Below, in pieces: positions 31,698-44,095 of a stretch of DNA of 64,000 nt. Every line of letters begins with the position of its first letter. Position 1 is the first letter of the stretch. Source of the stretch: Areca catechu. Taxonomy: Eukaryota > Streptophyta > Magnoliopsida > Arecales > Arecaceae. The position numbers and the translations under genes are program-made. The stretch is from positions 47,168,354-47,232,353 of the forward strand of contig CM038044.1 of NCBI GenBank assembly GCA_021397845.1, given 5' to 3'. The notes below the pieces were generated by a model. The model was given only the letters and a program-made list of their open reading frames with translations, searched no databases and was not told the origin of the DNA.

Positions 31698-32144
31698 CTT
31701 GGTCATACATAAACTCAAGAGGTTGGTACTGAGTTGGGCACTCACTCTCAAAAAGAGTGGGGCTCGAATAAACTTAGTGTACTGGGAGAAAGGGTACTCC
31801 ACTATAAGGATTCATTCTCCTTGCACTAATTCAGTCTATCAGATTGTTCTAATTATTAAAATATATAATCAAAGATTTAGATCAGAGCAATCCTTATTTA
31901 TTTATTATTATTATTACTATTTTTTTAAGAGGAGTGGTGAGATGAAGAAGGAGAAGAGTTATAAAAAAAAAGGCCTAAGGAGTCCTAGAGCTAAGAAAGA
32001 AAGAAAAAGAATTAGTTAGGGTTTGGTATTATTTACAAACAAGTTAGTATAACATGGACTCTCAATCCTAGGGTTATCCTAAATCTAAATAGCTCTTAAT
32101 TACCAAGACAACCTTGGAGCCCTCCAATTTAGAAACTAACTAAT

Positions 32145-32220
32145 CAACTAGCTAGGTAAGGGTAAGATCGGTGGGGATCCTCCCATTGCTTTCCTAAGAC
32201 ATCAATTAAAATTGGCCAGG
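32145..32220 (-). other. Shared leader module, copy in F
   Basis: In element sense it has CCTGGCCAATTT, TTGATGTCTTAGGAAAG, GGGAGGATCCCCACC and CTTACCTAGCTAGTT. It is the closest match to the Copia-3 copy (53010-53085) although F is a Gypsy element. Confidence 0.75.
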
Positions 32221-33235
32221 TCAGTCAATGGAACCAATTAAAAACTACCTTTCTTCAAGGCTACATCATCCTTAAACCCCTTTTCTAAATACTAGTTAAT
32301 CGTCAATCCTGACCCGATCCAACTTTTTCGGGTGCCTTATCCTATTAAGTTCGAGTTCCTTATGGGCTGATATCTAATTGATTTTAATTAATAGGCTTGG
32401 CTCAATGCAAGATGCAAGAAAGTGGTTTGTGGGCTAAGGAAGGGTTATCAACTCCCCACCTTATTTTGTTTATGGGTTAATGCCCTTAAGATATTTTATG
32501 AAAGTATGCAATGTAAAAACAGGAAGATGTCTCAAACAAGTAATGGGCTTTTAAGTTTTAGTTAGTCAGTCTATTTTAGTTAAGTATTATGAGATATTTT
32601 TGTTTTCTTTTTATATTATGTTATTTCAAGCAAGAGAGGTAAAAGGCAACTTTTAATTTTGGTTAATTAGATATAAAAAAAACTAAAATTAGGTTAAACA
32701 AATAAAGTAACTATAAGTTTTCTAATTAAGATAAGAAATCAAATTAGTATTTAAGGCAATTAATTAAAAAGGTAAATAATAATTTTTTTAGATCAATTTT
32801 TTAAAAAGAAGAAACTAAAAAAGAATTTTTTTATGTTAGTTTAAAAAGAAAGAAACTAATTAAAAGGAACAAATCAAAAAAAGAATTTTTTTATGTTAAT
32901 TGGAAAAAGAAGATAGCAATAAAAAAAGAAACAAATCTAAAAGAAAAATTAGGCAGGTTTTTTTAAAAAAGGAAACTAATAAAAGAAAACAAAGAAGGGA
33001 AATTTTTTTTGGTTAATATGAAAAGGCAAAAATTAATTGGAAGCAACTAAACAAAATAAATTAATCTAGGATTATGATTGATCTCACCAAAATTATAAAA
33101 ATTTCCTTCTCCTCCTTTTTATTTTATTTATTTCATTTTTTTTAGCTTTTTTGGATCTGTAAAAGAAAAGAAAAATTAGTATACCAAATTTACAAGAATT
33201 CAAAGAGATAAAAAATATTAGCATTCATGCCTTCC

Positions 33236-33254
33236 CTGGCAACGATGCCAAAAA
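33236..33254 (-). other. Primer-binding site of F
   Basis: Minus-strand TTTTTGGCATCGTTGCCAG corresponds to the TGGCGCCGTTGCC motif of Athila/Tat elements (tRNA-Asp type), with one decayed CpG. It lies two to three bases from the LTR end ACTTATCA. Confidence 0.85.
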
Positions 33255-33256
33255 CT

Positions 33257-34954
33257 TGATAAGTCATGATATTATCGTTAAGACACCGTGGCTATCAGTT
33301 TAATTAATCGACTTTTAAATTAAATCAAGAATACATAGAAAGGATGAGTCGGGTCGAATCCATGGAAAAGGTAGTACTTGGGTTAATTTTAAAATTTTTT
33401 ATTTTTATAAAATAAAAGAAAATATTTTGAAGTCAAAAAAATAGAAACTAAAAGTGTAGAAGAAAATAAAAAACTGGTACATTCAATCTACTAATCAGAT
33501 CTTAGCATCTACTTATAATAAAATTAAAAATAAAAATTTAAAGTACATAAAAATAAATATTACATTAATTAAAGAGAATTTTGTTACAAAGGGTACTTTA
33601 ATAACTAAGAAAAACTCTAAAAAAATAGTATCAAAGACTAGAAGTAGATCGGCACAATCTCGTCAGAAAGATGGTCAATGAACTTCATTCTTCCTTCATA
33701 CTTCTCAGAGCAAAGTGGCTTTCTCTACTTTTTCCTTCTTGGATCTTGATCTAGAGATCGGTGTAGGTGAAAAGATGACATAGAAGATAGCTTCTCCTCT
33801 AAGAAATCTCACTCTTAGAGGCCAACCCACAACTCAAAGCTGGACCTCCTATCCTGTACTGTACTCGTCTCTTCAAGATTCTTTCTTCTTAGATCAGGGG
33901 TTTTTTAAATAGAGCTCATCTAGGGCTTCCTCCTGGTTAAATTTAGACTCAATCGGGCTCCAAATTGGCTAAATATCATAGGGAGAAATCTAGACCGTTG
34001 ATCTATCATGTGATGGATGGTCACTGTGCTCCTTCCTTCTCTAGCAGCAGAGTCTAATCCGGACTCTCGAATCTTTGAATCCCCGAATCTCAATTGGACT
34101 TTACTTCTTCCCATCAGGCGGCCAGTGGCATGAGGTGGTGGGCAGTAAGAAGAGGCGATGCTGGGATGGTGGTGATGGTCGAGAAACAGGAGAACCATGA
34201 AACAACCATGATAATGGTCGTGACCAGGGCTTGGAAGATGGTGGCCATGGCTTCTCCAGTGATTGGATGGCAGTGCTTGAAAAGTGGTCATGGAGTGGCC
34301 ATGGATGGGTGGCGGTATGGGATGGCGGTGATTAATGGGTGGCGGGAAACAAGGAAAGAAGGTGGCGACCATGAGGAGGAGCAGCAATGATCATGGGCAG
34401 GTGATGGCTAGATTAGGCTAGGGAAGAGTAGAGGAGCAGCGAAATGGTAGTGGGACGGCAGCTACGGGCAGCAGGGTGGTGGCTTGGGTGGCATCGAGAA
34501 GAAGAGGAAAAAAAGGTGATGAAGATGGTGGCTGGCATGAAAAAAGGGTCTTTCAAGGGTTATTTTCTGGTGAGGGGTAGCTCTCGGCACCTTTTCTAGC
34601 CATGGGCGGCGATGGTGGACAAAGATAGTGGCTTGAGAAGGAGTTGGTCCACAAGCCATCTCGTAGTTTGGCAGCGATGGCTGCCGGTGGACTAGCCTTT
34701 GTTTCATAGACCCAGCGATCGGTCCATGGTAGACTGGTGCTTCAAAAATCATGTGACTCATTCAAACTCTAATTTCGGACTCAATTACACTATGATTCGA
34801 GTGCTATTTATATCGTTGGACTCCAAAAATTGAGCTCTTCACAATGATAGTCTTCATTTTTACAAATGATGTATAAAAGTATCAATTTGATATAAATAAA
34901 AATAGTTTAATTATTAAATTAATGCTTTTACATGTGTATATAATATAATTATCA
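33257..34954 (-). repeat. 5' LTR of Athila-like element F
   Basis: In element sense it runs TGATAATTATATTAT to TGACTTATCA, 1698 bp. It is homologous to the Athila LTR at 36075-37885: both share the first 200 bp (TTGATAC, TATAAAAGTATCA region; GGACTCCA-AA-TTGAGCTC) and the GATTCGA-CC-ACTC block near the end. The middle (33990-34700) is rich in GATGG/GGTGGC words and open on both strands, without protein likeness. Confidence 0.75.
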
Positions 34955-35214
34955 TAGAGTGTGGCTGGTTTGTGGCTAGGGAAGCTAGGCAAGTGGTCGA
35001 ATGTTGGTTAGACCTATACATGGGCATGAATGAGGACCAAACTTGGGAGTTGAAGGCTACCCACAATATGTTTACCCAACTCTCAAAGGGTGCTGAGACA
35101 AGGCTGGCCATGGGCGAACCTTCCATAGTGGTAGCAAGGGTCTCCGTGGGCACATAAATGGAGAATCCTGAGGTTCTGGCAGGAGTCGATGCGGTGATCC
35201 AGACTGAGGGTGCT
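34955..35214. other. Unassigned 260 bp between two Athila-type LTRs
   Basis: This stretch is neither part of the F LTR nor of G. It has a 61-codon plus-strand ORF (34972-35157, AREARQVVECWLDLYMG) and a minus-strand open stretch; neither is recognised. It is the target sequence into which F inserted and could be internal sequence of G's element, another TE or non-TE DNA. Confidence 0.4.
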
Positions 35215-36074
35215 TGATCGCTGTCATGGGCAGTCAAAAATAATTCACCAACTTAACTCTATAGTTAGGGTGAGTTGGGATCATATCCTCAGTGACATTA
35301 GGATTAAGTTATGTTTTAAAAGAAAAGAGAGTAATTGTTGTTGCATAAAAATACAAATGAACAAGAAGTAAACTACTCTTAAGATCGAAGTAAGTAAAAT
35401 AGATTATTTCAAGAGTTATAGGTTGATCTTGCACTGACAAAACTATATTTCTTTTATAATTGAAATGTAATTTATTTTAGAGAATTACCTATTTTTCCTT
35501 GGCACACTCCGTATCCATAAATCATGGCGCATCCCTAGAAGGCCTAGGTATTCAACTCTTCTTTCCTAGGCACGTCCCATATCCATAACAGATCATGGTA
35601 CATCTCTAGAAAGCAAAAGTTATCCCTAAAGTTAATTTAATATTAAAATAAAATAAAGTGAAAATAAAAGAAAAAAATAAAGAACTCATAATTAAAATCA
35701 TAATCTTTTATTGCATACTTAAGAAATACAAAAGAATGAAGAACAAAAGAACTGTGCTCTGCCTTGTACAAGATATTCTCCTTCTTCCAAAATTTTTGCA
35801 CTTAACTGCTCCTAAGTTGATCCCTTTCTATCCCCATATGCAAAGGCTCTAAAGGAATTCCAGGGAGTGATGCCTCTAAGTCGAGGTACAGGAGCCTTTT
35901 TATTGGCATCCAATTCCTACTTTGATTGGTGTTTGACCATCTGAGATTTTTTTGGCCATTAGATCTTGAAGCACTTAGGAATCAGCTATAGATTACTCCA
36001 TCAAAACCTTAATCAAGTGAGGAATTCCTCCTAGACATTAGATTTTGCCTAGACTATGCTTGGCCATTGGATTT
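35215..36074 (-). repeat. LTR fragment G (Athila-type, distal part)
   Basis: In element sense it ends GACAGCGATCA and contains the GGATATGATCCCAACTC block that matches the GGATTCGATCC-ACTCCC block of the Athila and F LTRs, plus the twice-repeated CCATAAATCATGG-like segment near 35510-35620. It stops where the next Athila LTR begins at 36075, so that element probably inserted into it. Confidence 0.55.
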
Positions 36075-37885
36075 TGATGCATGTCGCTACACATCGATTT
36101 TAGTACCTTAATTCTACTATTCTTAGGTAGAGTAGTGGGAGTAAGGATCGAATCCATAAGGACTTTTATAGTTATTTCGAAAAGTGTGAAATAGAAATCA
36201 AACAAAAAAGAGAATTAATAGTGAATATAATCAAGATATGATCTATCTTAATGATAGTACGGCCCGTACCCGTAGATCATGACCCATCCCTTTTAGAAAT
36301 AGATTAGTCTAAAATTATGTTCACTTAAAGAACACACTTAAAGAACACTTAACATAAACATGAAGCAATAAGGTTTTATTTCATAACATTAAAAAAAATA
36401 CATCTCTAAAATAAATATCTAAAACAAAATTACTCTTCCCTGAGATCGACCCAGTAGCATATCAGAAGATCCAGCAACAATTCGGAAGGTGGAGTAGTGT
36501 TGTGGTGGAAGCCTAAAATAGTGATGTGGTGGAAACCAGGGAACCGGGAAGTTGTAGTGGAAGTAGCAGTGGAAATGGTGTTAGAAGGGAAGTCAGATGA
36601 GAGCGGGGAATGAAAGTGGATGGGAGGACGGAAAGGTGAGAAGATGGAAATGGAGAGCACTGGAAATGGAAGGAGTGGAGAAATCAGAATAATAGGGGGA
36701 GTGCGGGGAGATTGCTCGAAGAAGTGTCGAGTGCTACTTTTTTTATAGACAAGGAGAAGCACGTTGGGCTTGTATGGGAATCGCATTGGTTTCCCATCAT
36801 GATCTCCTCAACAACTTCGATTCCACATTCCCATCCCTCACACCCGCTTTGGTTCCATATCGCAATCTGCCCAACCATTGCACCATATTTGTTTTATCCC
36901 TTATTTATTAAATTCTATGATCGAGACCTCATTTCTCATTCGGACATTCTGGTCCAACTCTTGACAGCATCTTAGACTGACAATAAGAGGAAGAACGAAG
37001 GCTAGAGCTAGCGGTGTTTGGCATGATAATGATGGAGATGAGCCTGTGAGGAGCGACATTGGATCATGGTGGAATCAGGTGGATGCTCGACAATGATCTG
37101 GAATAGAGGAGGAGGAGCCGATGGATGACGACCATGGAAGGTGGCCATGGGATGGTGACTGTGAGTTTTTTCGGTTGGCGGTGATTTGGGCTCGACAATG
37201 AGAGGGGCAGACCAGAGGTGGGTCATGGCTAGTCTTGGATATGGGGGATCTAACAACAGCATCTTAGAGGAGATGATAGTCGATATTAGTGAATCGGGGA
37301 AGAACAGTGGATTAGACCGGAGGAAGAAAAATTGAGGAGACAGGCACTTGAACTTGGCTCGAACGATGGTGGATCGGCTTCTCTAACGTTCCTTCCAGCT
37401 ATGGTAGTGATGGTTCAGGTAAAAGGAAAAGAAACTAGAAGATGGCGACTTCTGGTAGCTTTGGAGGTGGCTCGGACAGTAGCTTCATGGGTTTTTCGAT
37501 CGTGGAAAGCTCCTTGGTGGCGATAGCAGCGATGGAATTGTGTGGGATGGCTTCTCTGATGGTGATTTAGCCAGAATCACTTGATGGTCCATGGTTTTGT
37601 GCTATGGACCAACAACCATGGCCTCCTATAGACCGTCGGGTGATCCATTGACCAAGCTGCCAGTCTGTGGTGGACTGGTAGCTTTAAAATCTATGCAATT
37701 CCTTTTTAAATCTTCAAATTTTGATTCCGGGCTCATTTCAAGTATGATTTGAATGCTGTTTGTGCTGTTGGACTCCAGAATTTGAGCTCGTCGCATTCAT
37801 AGAATCATTTCCTATAAAAAACTATATAAAAGTATCAATTTTAATTTAATAAGGTTGGATAATTATTATATTTTAATAACTATCA
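36075..37885 (-). repeat. 3' LTR of Athila-like element
   Basis: In element sense it is TGATAGTTATTAAAATA to CGACATGCATCA, 1811 bp, immediately after the polypurine tract. The start region is homologous to the F LTR. The central part has GATGG-rich low-complexity sequence and chance ORFs on both strands (for example 36430-36786). A TATA-like motif could not be assigned with confidence. Confidence 0.8.
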
Positions 37886-37900
37886 TACCCCCAACTTGAG
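37886..37900 (-). other. Polypurine tract of the Athila-like element
   Basis: Minus-strand AAGTTGGGGGTA lies before TGATAG. This is the TTTGGGGGT-type tract typical of Athila/Tat elements, preceded by GAGGACGAGCAAAGCTC, also typical. Confidence 0.85.
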
Positions 37901-38957
37901 CTTTGCTCGTCCTCGAGTAAAGTAGATGAATTAGTCATGTGTACTAACTTGTCCAAGAAGCAAAAATTATCTCGCTTAATCTAAAATCAGTTGATACCCA
38001 ATTAGACCATTGAAGAGGTACTTCATTGGATTATCAATTTCACCCATTTAGTGGTCGAGTAAAGCCCATGAAAGTTTCAAGAGTTCTTCTTTTCCCAACT
38101 TTCTACTTCACTCTTTAAATTCTCTAACTTACTTTGGTTTTGGTGTAGTGTCAGTTTATTTAGTCCCCCTTTCTTTTTATTCTTATTCTTTTTTTTTCTT
38201 TTTTGAAATAATGTAGAGTCAGTGCAATGTCCTAACATCTTGCTTTCTAGTTGACCCTTGTAGTGAACATTAGGCCAATGACTCCCAAACTAGATGGCTT
38301 TTGGGCATTAGGTGTAAATCACCCTTCAGGCTTACTAACTCAAGTCAAAAAGGCTATATGTTAAGACTATCTCCACAAAAGGTTCTTTATATTCTCACCT
38401 TTTGATGTGAACAATAATGCTTACTTAGGTGAAGGGGCCTGGTTACTCAGTGAGAGATGCTAAAAACCTTATTTATTAAATTTTAAAGAGAACTTTTATG
38501 ATTATTTAATATTTTCACCTATACCATTATAAAGTAAATTCTTTATCGAGATTAATAGGTAGAAGGGTTTGGAATTACTCAAAAAAAAATTCTGGTATAA
38601 ACTTTATCATTTATTGGCTTCCTTGATAATTTATCTCTCAGTATATTTAAAATTATCTAAGCCGTTAATCATTCATCATTTAGCAAGCTTGATTATTTTC
38701 AAATCGAGACAAAGTTTGGTACACAAAATCGATTAAAGTTCTACTTAAGGATTTAATGAAATTATCCCCCTTAACTTAATTTCCATTATCCCTAATGGAA
38801 GAGGATACTAAAAATAAATGATGAAAAAGGATGCCACCTGAAGGGTACTTGAGCATTGATTATTCCTTTGTTGCCATACTCTTCTCAATTTAATTTTATT
38901 GCTCTTCTTGGATCATTCTAAAAAAATACAAGGTTAAGAATAAAAGTATAAACTAGG
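37901..38957 (-). other. Athila-like element: 3' non-coding region
   Basis: About 1 kb between the end of pol and the polypurine tract. Athila elements may carry an env-like ORF here; none is seen. The sequence is AT-rich with no ORF worth noting. Confidence 0.6.
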
Positions 38958-40320
38958 TTACCTCCTAGGAGTGCTAGGTTTAAAGTCTTCAACAAGACTA
39001 TGCTGATCATCATGGCAATACTGGGTCATAAGATCAATGGATTCAACAACTTCTCCATCATTAATTTCCTCAATATAAGAATTTAGACATTGGCCATTTA
39101 CCTTAAAAGTATTTCCCTGCTTGGGATCTTTAAGTTCTAGAGCTCTGTGAGAAAATACCCGAGTCACTATGAAAGGTCCATCCCATCGTGAGCGAAGTTT
39201 TCTGGGAAAAAGACATAACCTAGAATTATAGAGCGATAATTTTAAATTAGGCTCAAATATTTTTCTATTAATAAATTTATCATGATATGCCTTAGTTCGA
39301 GCCTTGTAAATTTTTGAACTCTCATATGCTTCATTTTGTAGCTCTTCTAACTCATTCAGTTGAAGTTTTCTATTGGAACTTATATTTTTCATGTCAAAAT
39401 TAAATTACTTAATAGCTCAAAATGCACGATGTTCCAATTCGATAGGTAAATGACAAGCTTTTCCAAACACTAACCAATAAGGGAACATTCCTAAAGGGAT
39501 CTTAAAGGCAGTTTGGTAAGCCTATAATAAATCATCCAAATGTTTTGACCGATCTTTTCTATCAGGTCTTACCATTTTCTCATGGATATGTTTAATCTCT
39601 TTGTTCGACACCTCAACTTGGCCACTAGTCTGGGGGTGGTAAGGTATAGCTACTTTATGGATAATTTTATATTTTTTATTAATCCTTCAAAGTGCCTATT
39701 CATGAAATGTGCACCCCCATCACTAATAATATCCCTTGGGCACCCAAACCGACTAAGAATGTTATGCTGAACAAACTTGATCACAACTTTATGGTCATTG
39801 GTTGGAGTTTCCATGACTTTAATCCATTTTGACACATAATCAACTGCTACTAGAATGTACCCAAATTCGAAGGAGGAAATGGTCCCATGAAGTCAATACC
39901 CCATACATCAAAAATTTCAACAACCAAGATAGGGGTTAGGGGCATCATATTTCTCCATGAAAGATTCCCCGTTTGCTGGCATCGAAGGTAATTACGACCA
40001 AATTCATGTGCATCTTTGAAAAGACTTGGCTAGTAAAACCCATTCTGTAGCACCTTCGTTGTAGTTTTCCTTCCATTAAAGTATTCCCTATAAGCAAGAG
40101 AATGACAAAAAGTGAGTATGCTTTTGAATTCACTCTTAACAATAAATCGTCTAATTACCTAATTTGAACAATACTTAAATAGTTCAGGTTCCTCTCAAAA
40201 ATATTAGTTGATCTACCAGAAAAATCTATCTTTATCTTGTTTGGACCAATAGGAGGGAATTTATCTTGTTGCTAAGTAATTTACAATATGGGCAAACCAG
40301 GAAAGATTGCTGGAAGAAAT
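38958..40320 (-). pseudogene. Athila-like integrase
   Basis: Minus-strand pieces in order. 40142-39945 is the zinc-finger area, frame-shifted. 39835-39650 is the core, with SKWIKVMETPTNDHK and IISDGGAHFMN; the second catalytic Asp is present. 39392-38958 is the C-terminal domain, with LNELEELQNEAYESSKIYK, KLSLYNSRLCLFP, KLRSRWDGPFIVTRVF and FKVNGQCL. The C-terminal part is a very close fit to Athila proteins. Several stops and frameshifts separate the pieces. Confidence 0.85.
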
Positions 40321-41892
40321 TAAGTACAGTTGCTCATTAGGAAACCTATTTCTGATTGTCTCTCTGTTGTATTCTACCAAGATCCTATAAATATGATCTG
40401 CTACCATTTTCAGAATCCTTTTTATATAAGATTTCTAGATCAAATTATTGAAATAAAAGGATCCATCTAGTCGGTCTAGATTTAGTATCCTTTTTAGATA
40501 GTAGATGCTTTAATGCTGCATGATCAAAATAAACTAGGACCTTGACCCTAACAGATATGATCAAAATTTTTCCAGGGCTAATACAACTGCTAGCAACTCC
40601 TTTTTAGTAGTGATGTAATTCATTTATGCATCCAAAAGTGTTTTGCTAGCATAGTAAATTACATGTGGTTCTTGATTAAGCTTATATCCTAAAACTGCCC
40701 CTATAGCATAATCAAAGGCATCACACATGATTTCAAAGGGTAGGGTCAAATCTAGAGGCTTGATAATTGGTGCAGTGGTCAAAGCAATTCTAAGAATATT
40801 ATAAGCGGCTAGACATTCTTCATTAAAATCAAAAGAATTATCTTAGGTAAGCAAATTATATAAGGGTTGAGAGATTTTACTGAAATCCTTGATAAAATAC
40901 CTATAAAAACCTACATGGCCAAAAAAGGATCGTACTTGTCAAATTGAGATTAGGGGAGGCAGTTTCGAGATTAGTTCAATCTTAGCTTTGTCGACCTCAA
41001 TCCCTCATTCAGAAATAATATGTCCGAGCACGATTCCCTCATGAATTATAAAATGGCTCTTCTCCAAACTTAAAACTAAATTTATCTCCATACATCATTT
41101 TAGTACCTTGGTTAAGTTTTGGAGGTAGTCGTCAAATGATGATCCATATACTAAAAAATCATCCATAAATACTTCAAGAAATTGACCAACTATATCAGGA
41201 AATATGGCCAACATACATCATTGAAAGGTGGCTGGTGCATTACAGAGATCAAATGACATGCATCTAAAGGCAAACATTCCAAAGGGGCAGGTAAAGGTGG
41301 CCTTTTCTTGATCTACATGAAATACTAAGACCTGTTATATCCTAAATATCCATCCAGGAAACAAAAAAAACTTTGCTCTACTAGCCGTTCTAAAATTTGG
41401 TCAATAAAGGGTAAAGAAAAGTGATCTTTCCTAGTAATGGCATTCAATTTTTGCTAATCTACACACACTCTCTAACTAATTGTTGTATGAGTAGGAATTG
41501 ACTCACCCTTTTCATTTTTTATTATAGTAATACCTGACTAGTACTACTTGGGTTGGACTAACCCATTAGCTATCCGAAATTGGATAAATAATACTGGAAT
41601 CAAGCCATTTTACCACTTCTTTTTTATTAACTTTTTGCATGTTTAGATTTAGCCTCTGTTGCATGTCCCTATGTGGTTTGGCTTCAACTTCACAGTGAAT
41701 GTGGTGCATGCAAATAGAAGGATCAATTTTCTTAAGATCTGTTACCATCCATCCAATTGCTTCTTTTTGTTCTTTAAGTGCATCCACCAATTTATCTTCC
41801 TGATCGGAGCTTAGGGTAGATGCAATGATTACCGAAAGGGTATCATTGGGTCCAAGGAAAAAATATTTTAACTCTGCAGGAAGAGGTTTCAA
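40321..41892 (-). pseudogene. Athila-like reverse transcriptase and RNase H (decayed)
   Basis: The N-terminal RT part is open at 41892-41566 (KPLPAELKYFFLGPNDTL, KEQKEAIGWMVTDLKKIDPS, LDSSIIYPISDS). Beyond it the reading shows frequent stops, although the fragments for the palm domain, around 41200-41000, and RNase H, around 40900-40500, keep the right order. No intact YxDD could be read in an open frame. Position between protease and integrase supports the assignment. Confidence 0.75.
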
Positions 41893-41944
41893 CCTAGAAA
41901 GGGTGGTGCTTCTAAGGATGGTACTAAAGTGCTAGATTAAGTCG

Positions 41945-42503
41945 GTAATTATTCATACTTTATAGTCCAGGGAGGAGTGGTGCTACAATTTGGTGGTTCT
42001 AATAACATGTTGACTTCTTTGGTATATTCGTCAACATCGAAATCATCTATTCTAAAATATGTCAGACATGCTTGTAGAGGGTCTGAATCAAGCAAAATAG
42101 AAAGTTTCTTATCTATAACTTCCTCTAGCATGTTCACCTCATTATGATCATACACAGGTGATCTTTGGGATGCATTAGAAATATTCTACCTCATCTTCTT
42201 GTTTCCAAAAGATACATCCATAACTCCCGTCCTATAATTTATACAAGCATTAGTAGTTACTAGGAAGGGTCTTTTAAGAATGCTGGGTATTTGTCTAGGA
42301 TTATTGCTAGATTCCATATCTAGCACAAGAAAATCAATAGAAAAGTAGAATTCATCTACTTTCACCAACACATCCTCTAACATTCCATAGGATACTTTAA
42401 TAGATTGGTCTACTAAGTGTAAAGTCACTATTATAGATTTTAATTCTCCGAATCTGAATAAATCATACACTGAACTTTGAAGAAGGTTTACACTTGCACC
42501 CAA
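41945..42503 (-). pseudogene. Athila-like aspartic protease and linker to RT
   Basis: 42503-42186 carries LGASVNLLQ at the active site, where Athila proteases read DLGASVNLLP. It continues with VLVKVDEFYFSIDFLVLDM and ILKRPFLVTTNACINYRTG; the I-L-G-R-P flap block reads ILKRP. 42155-41949 is the linker (EVNMLEEVIDKKLSILLDSD, ACLTYF). Protease and linker are both near normal length. Confidence 0.85.
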
Positions 42504-43650
42504 ATCTAGTAAAGTTTTCTTAATTGTAAGGTCCCCTATGACACAGGATATAATAGGGATACCAGGATCTTTAAGTTTGGATGGGCCTATTTGCTAAAAA
42601 ACTAAGATGGCCTACTCAGTCAACTGGATCTTTTTCAATAAATGTGCCTTAGATTTTCATTTTTGAATGCACAGATCCTTAAGAAACTTGGCATCAGCCA
42701 AAACTTGTTTAATGGCATCGAGAAGAGGTAAGTTTATATGAACTTGCTTGAATAGCTCAAAAATCTCAATTATTTTTACTCTTCTTATCCAAGGAAGAAG
42801 GGGATTCTAAAGTACTAGAAAATGGAGCCTTAATTATAGGTGCTTGGCTAATGGATTCATTTTTCTCTTCATTATTTCTCTTCTCTTGCTTAGCCAACTT
42901 CGGTTTTTGAGTTAGGTCAGGTTGGTTTAATGTTTTCCCACTTCAAAGGGTTATGACTAATTTAGCATGTTCCAGAAAAGTTTGAGGACCAGTGGAGCTC
43001 TCAGCCATGTATTGCCCTTTAGATTATTAATGGGCTGGCTAGGTAATTTACCTTCCTCCCTCCTACTGAAAGCTATAGCTAGCTGACCTATCTAGGTTTG
43101 TAGCTTTGTAATAGGCTGTGTGTGGGAGTGAAGGAGTTGGGTATTCATTTCTAGGCCCTTCAATGCTTAGAGCACCTTTTCTTCAAAAGTAGGATCATGA
43201 TTATTTGATGAAGGTTGTGGGACACTCGGATATTAGGAATACGGAATGCTTCTAAACTGGGTCTCCTGCTGGTTGGGCCTAATTGGTGTTGGGTTGATGA
43301 CAGGATGGGATTTCCAAGAAAAGTTTGGGTGATTTTGCTAGCTAAGATTATAAGTATTTGAATATGGATCATTTCCTGGTCTAGGAGCCATCTGGGTTTG
43401 GGCTTGGTGGGCTTGCTCCTGAACAAGCTCAAGAAATTGGTATGCAGCTGGACAATCACCTATCAGATGGTTGGGACTTGAATAGATAATACAAACATCA
43501 CGATTTTGATGAGGTAAGGAGGAAGTATTTTTACTTTGTAAAATTCGATCAAGCTTTTGAGATAATTTATTTACCTTGCTATAAATGTCTATAGAATGAC
43601 CTACTTCATACATTCCACCTCTCTTAGGTCCTGTTGCCACCTGGATCACC
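42504..43650 (-). pseudogene. Athila-like gag, C-terminal half
   Basis: 43649-43338 has GGMYEVGHSIDIYSKVNKLSQ and a knuckle-like segment VCIIYSSPNHLIGDCP, in which the second zinc-binding Cys is lost. 43459-43160 continues in another frame with Pro/Gln-rich sequence. 42504-43160 is a decayed Glu/Lys-rich gag-protease spacer. The N-terminal half is at 62115-62411, with the Tat element between; about 120 residues expected between the halves are missing. Confidence 0.75.
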
Positions 43651-43655
43651 GTGGC
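43651..43655. repeat. Possible target-site duplication (left) of the Tat-like element
   Basis: GTGGC matches 62115-62119. Nine extra bases (43656-43664) separate it from the TGATGC that is the natural LTR edge, so this TSD is tentative. Confidence 0.45.
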
Positions 43656-44051
43656 CTATAGCTTTGATGCATCGAGCTCTCTCCGAATCCTGGGCTTCCA
43701 TCTCGCGGTCGCTCACCAGCCTGTCCGGGGGTCCTGCAAGATAGAGGAAAACCTTGGGCTGGGGATTCCAGTGAAGGCACTTTAACAATCAAGTCAGTGG
43801 GATGATCGAGAGGAACAGATACCTCTAACGCGGAGAGCATGGGGGACTCTTTGCTTCCAGAGGGTGATCAAAGAAAGGATAAGAGTAATACAAGGGCAGA
43901 AGGATGGAAGGGTCTTTGCTTCTTCTCCTTTTTCTTACTCTTTTCCACTTACCTCCACTTACCATTTTCTGCTAGTTTTATATAGATGGGAGGCTTTCTA
44001 GGGGGTTTGCGGTTCTTTCCTTCGGGGGAGGTTCTCCGTTGCCTGCTGGTG

Positions 44052-44093
<42 letters not shown>
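44052..44093 (+). repeat. (TC)n microsatellite in the Tat 3' LTR
   Basis: About 20 TC units. The sister LTR has only about five at the same place (61288-61298), so the run expanded after insertion. Confidence 0.95.

Positions 44094-44095
<2 letters not shown>

Larger units (their letters stand above)
31698..33256 (-). other. Element F (Athila-like): 5' leader
   Basis: AT-rich sequence downstream (element sense) of F's LTR, with many runs of A and no ORF longer than chance. The primer-binding site lies at 33236-33254. The shared leader module is at 32145-32220, and a second stretch resembling elements A and B (around AATTAAAATCAATTAG) at about 32370-32400. The element's gag and pol would lie on the far side of the SIRE insertion, beyond the window. 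Confidence 0.65.

Noticed and set aside
32501..33240. A/T-rich stretch as a possible origin or matrix attachment region
   Set aside because: It is the F leader next to a clear primer-binding site; base composition alone does not support another role.
34094..34761. ORFs on both strands in the F LTR, and similar ones at 36430-36786 and 37008-37526
   Set aside because: They come from GATGG/GGTGGC-rich low-complexity sequence in Athila LTRs and have no protein likeness.
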